From: Liolophura sinensis
Taxonomy: Eukaryota; Mollusca; Polyplacophora; Chitonida; Chitonidae
Assembly: GCF_032854445.1 (NCBI RefSeq)
Contig: NC_088301.1
Location: forward strand, 9,296,281 to 9,360,280
DNA: 64,000 nt
Direction: 5' to 3'
Position numbers and translations under genes: made by a program
Shown here: positions 49,542 through 61,500 of the stretch, piece after piece
Layout of the letters: every line of letters begins with the position of its first letter
Numbering within the stretch: the stretch's first letter is position 1
The notes under the pieces: model-generated
What the model was told of the DNA's origin: nothing
Databases searched by the model: none
Seen by the model: only the letters and a program-made list of their open reading frames with translations

Positions 49542-52500
49542 TCAAGGCTCTTCCTCATCTCGTTTCTTTTCCTTCCGTGACCGTTTCTTTTCTTTCCTCT
49601 TTTCTCTCCTCTCCGCCTCGGCCGCGTCCTCATCATGTCCGTTTAACTGAGCCTCGGCTCCGCTTCCACGACTATGGCGGTGTTTTTTCTTTTCCTTCTT
49701 CTTTTCCTTTTCCACATCCGGGTCGTTAGGATTCTCTTCATCGTGTCGATGGCGGTGTTTCTTCTTTTCCTTTTTTCGCTCTTTTCCCGTCTCATCCTCA
49801 ATCTCTAACTTGGTTTCTTTGTCTTCGTCCTTGTGTTTGTGCTTCTTTTTCTTCTCTCGTCGTTCTCGTCTTTCATCGCTGTCCTCTTCACCCACATGAC
49901 TTTCTTCGTCTTCTCGGTGCCTGTGCTTCTTTTTCTTTTTCTTTTCTTTTCTATCTTTTGACACTTCCCCTTCAGCACCCTGTGCCTTCGCGGGCACCAC
50001 TTCCGGCTCTATTTCTATAGCCGTTTCTAAAGGCACACTCTCTACTGGCGGTAAACCTTTAACTTCTTTAAGTTTCTTTTTCTCCTCTAATCTTTCTTTA
50101 AAACGTTGCTCTTGTCTTTCTTTATCTTTTGCTTTCCTACAAATACAACAGAAATTAACTAAATGATTGAAAGGTGGATGAATAACAAATAATTAATAAT
50201 CACAGTTTGTTAATTAATTGTTAAAAATGTGTTTACAGATGGTCAGACCTAGTGTCAACAACCTATTTATTGCTTCACAATATGAGAATTACGTAGCTTG
50301 AGAAGCTCTCCTAAATTTACGTGCACGTATTACCATGGCAATAACGTCAGCAAGGTAATCACTCGCATGCTTGATTATGCTATCCCAGGGAAATGGTTGC
50401 CAAAACCAATCATCGCAACTCTATATTTTGCTCTTATTTTGGAATACCAAGTAAACCCAAAAATATCAGCCACATACGTGCACATGTTATCGTTCAAAAT
50501 TGGTAATTAAGGTCTCATTATAAATTTTTAGTACTTTAGAATCATATTAACGCTATAAATTGTAAGGCAATAATTTAAGCAAAATACAGGAGATTTAATT
50601 TGTTTAGCAAATGTGGATGCTTTGATAAAAAAAATGTCCATTATAGCCTCTCTACGATGCCAGCCTGGACCCAGGCTCCTGAACAATGAACTTGCTGTTC
50701 GTACAGGCATTTCATTTCACAGGATTCGCTAACTATGCATGGCTACAAGACCGCCTAACCGTACCTTTAAATAGGTCATTAATGGCTTATGTTTTTCCTG
50801 GGTACATAATATCGGTATCACATTTTTGCACCTTGCCTCTGTGTCTTAACTTCCCAGTATCTCGTTTTATTTATTTATTTGATTGGTGTTTTACGCCGTA
50901 CTCAAGGTATCTCGCTTTAAGGTTCGGTGACAAAGCCTGATTGATTGATTTCTTTGTTTGATTGGTGTTTTTACGCTGTGCTCCAGACTATTTCACTCCA
51001 GACGGCGGTCAGCATTATGGTGGAAGGAAACCGGGTAGAGCCCGGAAGAAACCCACAACCATCCGCAGGTTCTGCAGATCGACAAACAGCCACTGTTTGT
51101 AAAGCCACTGAGTAACCCATGAAAAAGTTGGAGAGGTGTCTGCGGTCCGTTTGGTAGTCTAATCCTACTTCGGTATATGAATTCATCTGACTATATTTCA
51201 ATGCCATATTCCACAAGAATTATAAGAGTACAACTCTGGCAATTTTTGGGGGGCCCGTTTTGGGGGGGCCCATATAGTACCAGGCGTAAACTGCCGCCAT
51301 CTGGCAAGTTACTGAAGTAGCTTTCCCACTTATGACGCACAAATATTTACATCGTACCAGAGTGAGTCACGTGGTCTTGAACGAAGCTTAGACTGTGCAA
51401 ACGGTCATACGAGCGTCCTCCACCGCTTACTGTGAAAGTCCTGCACAACTTAAAACTAGGGTTGAACATGTATCCGTGTGTCCTGGCGATGAAAAGACCA
51501 GCGCTTTTGACTATTAGACCACGACCGCTCCCAAAATCATGCTTTAACCATGGCTACGATAACAGAATATTAGTCTACTAATGCCATATATTTAAATTTT
51601 GTGGTCATTTGTAGTAGCGGTATTTATTTATTTTTGCTGAAAAAAACCGTGATATACGACCGATGTGAGAGACTTACACTCTCTCCATCTGCGTGACTTC
51701 CTCCAGCAGTTCGTTAGCCTTCTCCACCTTCTCCTGTTGTTTATTTCTCTTCTCGGCTTTAAGCCATTCCAGAAGTTCCCTTTGTCTCTCCCGCTCACTC
51801 TCCACCTTAGTCTCCGCTGTGCTCAGGTGCTTGAAGAGTTCGTCACGTAACTACAACATCAACGAGGACGAAGCAAAAGGTCAGAAGTAGCCGGAAAACA
51901 CCAACAGTCTCTGGTCTAAGCTAAAGTATGGCAACGAAACCTGTTCGATGTAAAACCGTACAGCCTGGCCAACACAAAGTGCGGCAAAATCACCAAACAT
52001 TATGTTAATGCAGTAGCCATGGCAGCGCTTTTAATACACATCATTAATTATTTATATAATAATATTTTCTAAAATTCCTCTTCTCCTGTTGTCTATTTAT
52101 GTGCATCATTCACCGCTGGTAAAACTGTAACAAACATTTCACCTCTTCTATAGACTTGACGAAAACTGGGGTGGGTGCAGATCTGTGGGACACCCCGGCA
52201 GAGGACGCACGCGCGCCGGAAGTGTCGGGCAGCTGTAGATCCCTGTCCGACCCTCCTTGTACTCCACTGACGCGCTGTCGTCGGCTGTAGTCGTTTGTAT
52301 CACGGCTCCCTCTGGTGGCGGTTATGTCGCTAATGGTGGACAGTCGAGAGTCTGTTCGCCCAGCACGACTCTTTCTCCCTCGGTTTCTATCCCCATCCTT
52401 TCTTCTCTCTTCTGATGTGAAGATGTAAATGGAAATTTGGAAAGTATATTTAGTCGTTTACAGTGTTAGTGGAGGCACAAATATAAGGCGAGGAATGCAA

Positions 52501-55500
52501 TTATACAGCCATTTGTGACTAACTGTATTCTCGATCTAAGACAATCCATCCTGAGTTCCAAATGTTTATTGGAAAGACTTTTTATTTACTATTTTAAGAA
52601 TTTAGACATCTTCTTATTTGCTTTTTTCGTTCCCAAAATCATGAACAAAATAATATAAAAGCCTGCTGTTTATATTCTGGTCAAGAACATCACCTGTGAG
52701 ACTTTCTAATCAGGATATATCTACATGTCTTTCTACACGCATACAAGCATGCGAGTTGTAAAAGTGAAATAAATACACAAAATAAAATCACAAATTTAAT
52801 AAAAAATTCCAAACCACTGACAAATATCTTGGTCAAATGTTTCAAAATATTATAGTAACATTTAATTCATTAGAGAGAATCATCGCTTAAGAAAGTACTG
52901 TTAGTCGACGCGCCATCACCTAACATTCGGGACTGACAGCGCAGATCCCTCTGCTCGTCCTCCATGGTAAGGTATGTTTCCCTCATCTCTTGTCGGCTCT
53001 CCCATATCAACTGTAACATCTTCTCGCTCTCCCGGTCGTACAAATCTTCCACCGCTTTGATGAACACACCCTGTAAGACAACACAGAACCTTGTTACTGG
53101 TCCCTCCATGCACACAGTGTTTTCCAACCCTACCCGCACCCCTATATTCCAACCCCACCCCGCACCCCTATATTCCAACCCCCGGAAAGCCAAACCATCA
53201 TTCTGTTTAATACACACTTTGAGCATCGAAATGTTTTCTCAAGTCCTTTATTGCAAATGACCCAAGAGTCCGGTTGTGAAGCGAACCGGTTTCCTACTAT
53301 TAAGTTTGGCAGTTTGGAGATAAGGGATAATCTAGATATCTTGGTCGTTGAGTAAAAACATTGATTTTATTATGAACGCCCTTTGTCAACAATACCTTAT
53401 TGACCTTTTCGGATCCTTTTCTATTTGAAGATATATCCATCTTGTAGGAGGGGAAAACATGACACTTCAGCAAGCTTCTTTACAGAGAATACAGAGAATC
53501 ATTCCAAACAAGTTCAGCATTTGCCCTAATGAGAACTTTTAAATGTTGGGCTATAGAGAGTCTGTCCATATGGGTTCCTGCCAGTCGGCTATAGGTTACA
53601 CATACGCAATTCGGACAATACGGTCCAAGATCTGCCTCCGAACTGAAGAGTGAAGGAACACTGATTGGGTAATACTGCCAACCAGACCTTTTAGGTTGTT
53701 GATACAGTATAAGTTTCTGCTCTTTTAGTTTGCACCTAATTAAAAAGTGCAAGCTGCATGTGGTGGTATGACATTATACCAGACAAAAGGTTAGGGGATG
53801 TATATTTTTGAAATTGAAGTTGACAAATTTACTACATTAATAGTAAGGAAAATCAATGCGCTCGTGTAACTTTTCGTCGCCGGTAAAGGTTATCGACATA
53901 GCCAGCTCTAAACACGATCTCTCAAAGTATATGTCAACAACGCTCCTCGGGGGACAGGTCTACTGTGTATCACGCCCAGTGCCAGAGTACACTGTAGTTT
54001 TCTCTACAGGACCACGCCTTACACACGCGATTTCCGTAGTGGTGTGCATTATTTGATCTGAGTACACGTAGGCCTATAGTATGTGCCTGGTAGACCTACC
54101 GGTGTCTAACCTCTAAGCGTGACATCACAGATGGCCTGCAGTCTGAGTACGCGTAGGCCTACACTATGGGCACTGTGCCTGGCTAACCTACAGGTATCCA
54201 ACATCTAAGCGTGACATCACAGATCGCCTGCAGTCTGAGTACACGCAGGCCTACAGTATGTGCTTGGTAGACCTACCGGTATCTAACATATAAGCGTGGC
54301 ATCACAGATGGCCTGCAGCCTGAGTACACGTAGGCCTACACTATGGGCACTGTGTCTGGTAGGCCTACCGGTATCTAACATCTAAGCGTGACATCACAGA
54401 TGGACTGCAGCCTGAGTACACGTAGGCCTATAGTATGTGCCTGGTAGACCTACCGGTATCTAACCTCTAAGCGTGACATCACAGATGGCCTGCAGTCTGA
54501 GTACGCGTAGGCCTACACTACGGGCACTGTGCCTGGCTAACCTACAGGTATCCAACATCTAAGCGTGACATCACAGATCGCCTGCAGTCTGAGTACACGT
54601 AGGCCTACAGTATGTGCTTGGTAGACCTACCGGTATCTAACATATAAGCGTGGCATCACAGATGGCCTGCAGCCTGAGTACACGTAGGCCTACACTATGG
54701 GCACTGTGTCTGGTAGGCCTACCGGTATCTAACATCTAAGCGTGACATCACAGATGGCCTGCAGCCTGAGTACACGTAGGCCTACAGTATGTGCCTGGTA
54801 GACCTACCGGTATCTAACATCTAAGCGTGACATCACAGATGGCCTGCAGCCTGAGTACACGTAGTCCTACAGTATGTGCTTGGTAGACCTACCGGTATCT
54901 AACATCTAAGCGTGACATCACAGATGGCCGGCAGCCTGAGTACACGTAGGCCTACACTATGGACACTGAGTCTGGTAGACCTACCGGATTCTAACATCTA
55001 AGCGTGACATCACAGGTGGCCGGCAGCCTGAGTACACGTAGGCCTACAGTATGTGCCTGGTAGACCTACCGGCATCTAACATCTAAGCGTGACATCACAG
55101 ATGGCCGGCAGCCTGAGTACACGTAGGCCTACAATATGGGCACTGTACCTGCCTGACGTACAGGTATCAAACAACTAAGGGTGACATCACAGGTGGCCTG
55201 CAGCCTTAGTACACGTAGGGTTACACTATGGGCTCTGTACCTGGTCATTGAAAGGAGTTGGTCTATTAGAAAGCTCGAGATTCTCTACATTTACAGTCAA
55301 ATATATGTAAATATGGGCACTTGGGCATGTAGGATTTCGAACCCTAGTAACATAACTAGCCATTTAGTAATCCTGAAAACGTGTCAAGATTAGGCTGATT
55401 ATTATCGCCAAGGCCTCGCCAGTGATGAGAACGAAGACTACAAATTCGATATTCATTGTCGGTATTACCCCATTTTATTAAAATTTGATGAAATTTGATG

Positions 55501-58500
55501 ATTAGCTGATTGAGTTTTGGCATTTGGACGTACACATAGTAAAGGTTATACGTGGGTGTAAGGGGTGTAAGAGGTGTAAGGGGTTTCAGTAACGCCCTGG
55601 CCAAAGTTTCTCTATTTATCATGACTTACGTGCACCCTTCTTTTTAACGGCGCACAGGGATTTATAAATATAAAGGGTACGTACGGTAATGGCGTGAAGG
55701 AAGTTTAATACCAGCAGCTGTCGCTTGGTGTCGTTCAACCTTCCAGATTATTGCTATAACAGTCATCAAATTCGTTTCCGTAGCTTGATATGGGTGTATT
55801 ATTTTATCCCTATATACCGTGCCATCGGGTTTATTTTTTATAATGACAAATGTTATGGAGTCTTTGGGTACAATTTTCGCATAATATAGCACGTTAGTTA
55901 ATTTCTGATATGAAAATAAATCATTTCATGGCATTCATGTCATACGCTCATGGCTTTTAATTTATCTCCAGCAATCATTAATTATTGACTTTTTCCCCAG
56001 TGAGTACCGTTATTGGGACAGGCAGAGAAGAGGACGTGTTTGTGGATGATCCCATGCAGCATTTGTGGAGGATCTCGTGTCATGTATCGACTGGTACACA
56101 GCAACGTGGAATACAATGACGCCAAATGGATTGGTATTATTATCGACCATGACGTCAATGTACCATTTTCTGTGGTTTCTTTCATCAGAAAATAACAAGA
56201 GCACAGCATGTGTCTGTGGTTATTAGTTACAATGTCATATTCATTCATATAAGAGATCATTCAGTGAGGCATCTAAATTGTAACTCAAAGCCCTGCATTC
56301 GGAGATAAAGCAATGTACCAATGTAACATGTAGGAAATTACAGATATTTAAATAATATTTTGCTGCCCTGAGTTGTTCATTAATCGTCCATTGTCTTGTG
56401 TTTTCCAACGACATTTTTATGTTCGTGTAACAAATAGTTACAAAAACATACATATTTTATGCTTTCAGAACAGCGGAGTTCTTTGCAAAGAGTAAACCGA
56501 TCCAAGCTCAGTTAACCTCGATTTACAGTGCAATACAGCGACACGGCCACACAACTAAGTCAGCATTTTTTATGTGAAGAACTGTCAAAGGCACATGTGT
56601 GGCTAGCTGAAAGCAGTATGTGGTTCTACAGGAGTTAACCAAGCTGCTTAGTTGACGTCTACACACGATGTTAAAGCCAATACCTACACAGAATAAACCA
56701 AAGTTAAAGATCAGTGAATACACACTGCCTGTTAATCGATGGTTTTCTATGGTACACCAAAGGCACCCTAGTTATCTTGCAATAAAGTATGCCACGTCCC
56801 ATATTTGTTCTCGATAAACCTTTAGAATAATATCGGCTTACATCCAGTTAACAATACCAGTCCTTCCTCCAGTAGACCAGTAGATATATGAGGATGACAG
56901 TGAGCAGCTTATCTATTCATATTTATCTACTGAAACTTGCATGGTGTTTTTTTCATTATTAATCCGGGTCTTATGATCAGCGTCAAGAAAACGTAAACAA
57001 AGCCACAATTTTCTTGGAAAAAAATGTATGACTTTGATGGTTGACGCGGTGATCCCTTTGTATTTCTTGGCTAACAGTTGTCGGATTAATTTTTCTTGGT
57101 CATGGTAACGCCTTTGCCACTGTTTGATTTATTTGTTTGTCCTCATCATGGTTGGTCTCTTTGTATTCGGTTGTTACTAGTGATCCTTTTGGTTCTGCAT
57201 CGTAGTTTTTAGCAGTGCCGTTACTTGGTAATCCCTTTACCACTGTGTATTCGTGCTGATCAGTTAATCTTTACGTGTTCATAGTGAACATTAGTCTATT
57301 TATTTATTTGCTTGTTTGTTTAATCGATTGGTATTTTTCGCCGTGTTATATTTCACTTATATCACGGCAGGAAACAGTATAATAGGAATAAACCAGACAT
57401 ATCCCGGAAGAAACCCCAAGACAATCCATCAGATTCTGGTGAGAGCGCTTTACTTGTCCATAGTGACCCCTTTACTGTGCTTTAATTCTGGCCAGTTTTA
57501 CTTTACCTGTCCATATAGATGCCTTTGCCACTGCGTAATAATGCTGACCAGTTTACCACTATGCATTAACATTGATCAGCGTGACCTGACGTGTTCATAG
57601 TGATCCCTTTGCCACTGTGCATTAACATTCATCAGCGTGACCTGACGTGTTCATAGTGATCCCTTTGTCACTGTACATTAACACTGATCAGCGTGACCTG
57701 ACGTGTTCATAGTGATCCCTTTGCCACTGTACATTAACACTGATCAGCTTGACTTGGCGTATCCATAGTGATCCCTTTGCCACTGTGCATTAACATTCAT
57801 CAGCGTGACCTGACGTGTTCATAGTGATCCCTTTGTCACTGTACATTAACACTGATCAGCGTGACCTGACGTGTTCATAGTGATCCCTTTGCCACTGTAC
57901 ATTAACACTGATCAGCTTGACTTGGCGTATCCATAGTGATCCCTTTGCCACTGTGCATTAACATTGATCAGCTTGACTGGACGTGTTCATAGTGATCCCT
58001 TTGCCACTGTGCATTAACATTCATCAGCGTGACCTGACGTGTTCATAGTGATCCCTTTGCCACTGTACATTAACATTTATCAGCTTGACTTGGCGTATCC
58101 ATAGTGATCCCTTTGCCACTGTACATTAACATTGATCAGCTTGACTGGACGTGTTCATAGTGATCCCTTTGCTACTGTACATTAACACTGATCAGCTTGA
58201 CCTGACGTGTTCATAGTGATCCTTTTGCCACTGTGCATTAACACTGATCAGCTTGACCTGACGTGTTCATAGTGATCCTTTTGCCACTGTGCATTAACAC
58301 TGATCAGTTTGACTTGGCTTAACAGTTTGTATATGTTTGCTAAAACCGACTTACTCCCATTTGTCATTAAATTGATTTATTCTCTCATACTGAATCGATA
58401 CCGTGTTAATTAAATAGGCAAGCCCTAGGTGTACAAGTACTTATATTATGTGACGCCTGTGTATTTTCGCGTGTACTTGAACATCTTGTAGATTTATTAT

Positions 58501-61500
58501 AATAGCTTGTTAACTAATGTATCTGCAACTTAACAGAGAGAGGCTTTCATTTCCCATGAGGGGTTTTATAGTTTCTCGAAAATTTACCTCACCTAAGATG
58601 AGTTTTGATTTTTCAACAAGCTGGTAGATTTTCCTTAACAAGAAGGGTTTATGTTATTCATACTTGTGGCGATTTTTATTGTGTTTTTCACCCAATTCCA
58701 GATCATACTCCATACAGTCAACTTAAATATGACACACTACAATTGTGTAAATTAAGGATTTTCGAGTCTCGAATCAAGCCTTGACTTCAGACCAGCAGGG
58801 AGTCGTTCCGTGGTGGTTACCAGCAAACAGCGTACATTTCGCCAGTATGCAACAAAGAACAACATTGTTTCTTTTTCTGCTAATAACAAAGGCATCTCAA
58901 TGCAAACAATAACAATTAACTTCTAGGATATTGTGCAGATTTGAGAGCTAAACACTACGTCGGAATCAAACCGTAAAGCTACATGTAGTGTCACTGTCAG
59001 CTCAGCATATATTCTCAGGGTCACCTTCCAGCAAAACTCGCCACTTCATCGCCATTCACGTGAGACCAATGGATACGAGTGACAATTGATTCTCACTTCA
59101 AGCAGAACTGTCGCTAAAATGCATGCTTTCAACAAAATATGGAGCTATAAAACCAACTCGAGCTAGCTTACCATACGGACTACTTTGTACACGGGGAATG
59201 GCCTTGTTATGAATTCACGACGAACTCCTTCATCTATGTCATGATTTAATTAATACCCTAGCGCCACAGCTAATCAGAATGACACAGAGTAGCTAAGCTT
59301 CACAGTTAATCAGAATGACACAGCGTACCAAAGCTTCATAGTTAATAAGAATGAAACAGCGTACCAAAGCTTCACAGTTAATGAGAATGACACAGCGTAC
59401 CAAAGCTTCACAGTTAATAATAATGAGACAGTATACCTAAGCCTCGCAGTTGATGAGAATGACACAATATATCTAAGCCTTACAGTTAATGAGAATGACA
59501 CAGTATTTCTAAACCTTACAGTTAATGCGAATGACACAGTATACCTAGGCCCTACAGTTAATGAGAATGACACAGTATACCTAGGCCCTACAGTTAATGA
59601 GAATGACACAGTATACATAAGCCTCACAGTTAATGAGAATGACACAGTATACCTAGGCCCTACAGTTAATGAGAATGACACAGTATACCTAGGCCCTACA
59701 GTTAATGAGAATGACACAGTATACCTAGGCCCTACAGTTAATGAGAATGACACAGTATACATAAGCCTCACAGTTAATGAGAATGACACAGTATACATAA
59801 GCCTCACAGTTAATGAGAATGACACAGTATACCTAGGCCTCACAGTTAATGAGAATGACACAGTATACCTAGGCCCTACAGTTAATGAGAATGACACAGT
59901 ATACCTTGGCCCTACAGTTAATGAGAATGACTCCCATATACATAAATTTGAAAAACAGTTTAACACTGGCAGATGATTGATTGCTATAGTCTACCGCTAC
60001 CTTTCGTTGAGGCCATGGTTTGTGTTTATACACTGTTTACACTGATTATGATTTACATGACATTCAGTATCTTTGAAATCGGTTGACGGTTTCTTTATGT
60101 GGTTAACTAAAACTGACATTCCACATTGTTTTGTTCTGTCGCCTGTATTTTGAAGAGAATCAACTAAATCGGTATGATAGGGAGAGGATGTTAACTCTAC
60201 GAGATAGGCAAGACTGTGATGCAATTTATTCCTACGGGGAGGGGGGGGGGAGTGGAGTGCCGTTTCACAAAGTGATTTCGGGTTTTAGCTTAAAATTGCA
60301 ATCCAAAATAAATATATAGATCAAAACAATAAAATGTTCACTAACGAAGCGAAGCTTGAAATGCCTTTTGTGCAGAAGATTAATGTTTTAGATTTTAATT
60401 CAAGGCAGCTTTTTGGAACCCTTGGACATGATTTACTTGTTTATAAATTTGATTTGTTTTATTTATTTAATTTGGGCTTTAACGTCGTACTTATTCGTCT
60501 TATACGACGGCGGCAAGCATTATGGTGGTGGTGGTGGTGGGTGTTGGGGGGGGGGGGGTGTTCGGGTCGGGCAGCTGAGCCAGGGGAAAACCCACGACCA
60601 TCCGCACGTTACCCCTGGATATTAAGTCATTTCACACTTCAGTATGATAGTGCCTTGATAGTCCATGACATTTAATTTTTTCGAAAAATGCCTAGGCAGA
60701 TGACAGATAAAGGTGGCGATGCGGTTTTCAGCACCAGCTATTTTGATTTTATTTGATTGTTGTTTCAGCCTACTCTCAAGTTCTTTTTTATATAGTGTGA
60801 TGGTCAGTTTTATAAACAGAGAACCAAAGCGACAGGGATATACCTTTGGCAAGTTAATGGCGAACATCACACCTGGCAGGCCAAGTATGGCAAACCCTTT
60901 ATAATGGTAAACTGGCAGGGTATAAACGTTGGTGGAGAAGGTGAAATGTGCAGGCAATAAACAATGTCCGTGCTGAAACCGACCGGTGATTGTTGTACAC
61001 GCTTTTCAATTAAGCATATGGGCTTGTCTCACACGAATGCATATATCTCTATATACGCAGATCGACTTAATATTGTCAATAGGTAGGGAAGCATTTTTCG
61101 TGGTCGTGGAATAAATCGTAGTATGATGGTTTAGCACGCGAGGGAAGCACGGAATGTAAGCATGAATGATCGCGCAAAGGGACATTAGAGCACAGGAAGT
61201 GACAGGGCTTGACCTGGCCAGCACGTCTCTCAGTATGGAAATTGTCGATTGCAGCAAATCTTTGAAAGGACTGTGAATGCGACAAATAACGGTGTATCTG
61301 GACGCTGTCATACAATCATCAATAAAGATTTTAATCATTTCTCGAATTAATGGCAACAATAACGGTTACAAACGACATGGTTTTCTGCAATGGATTTACT
61401 GCGTTTAATCGATTGGTATTGAACGCTCTACTCAGGATGTTTTGACTTATACGTATATGACCATGGCCATATTTATGGGTGAAAGAGAACACAGTGCACG

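Noticed and set aside
59310-59966. 218-codon minus-strand frame as a protein gene
   Set aside because: Pure product of the 36-bp array; kept only as a low-interest finding.
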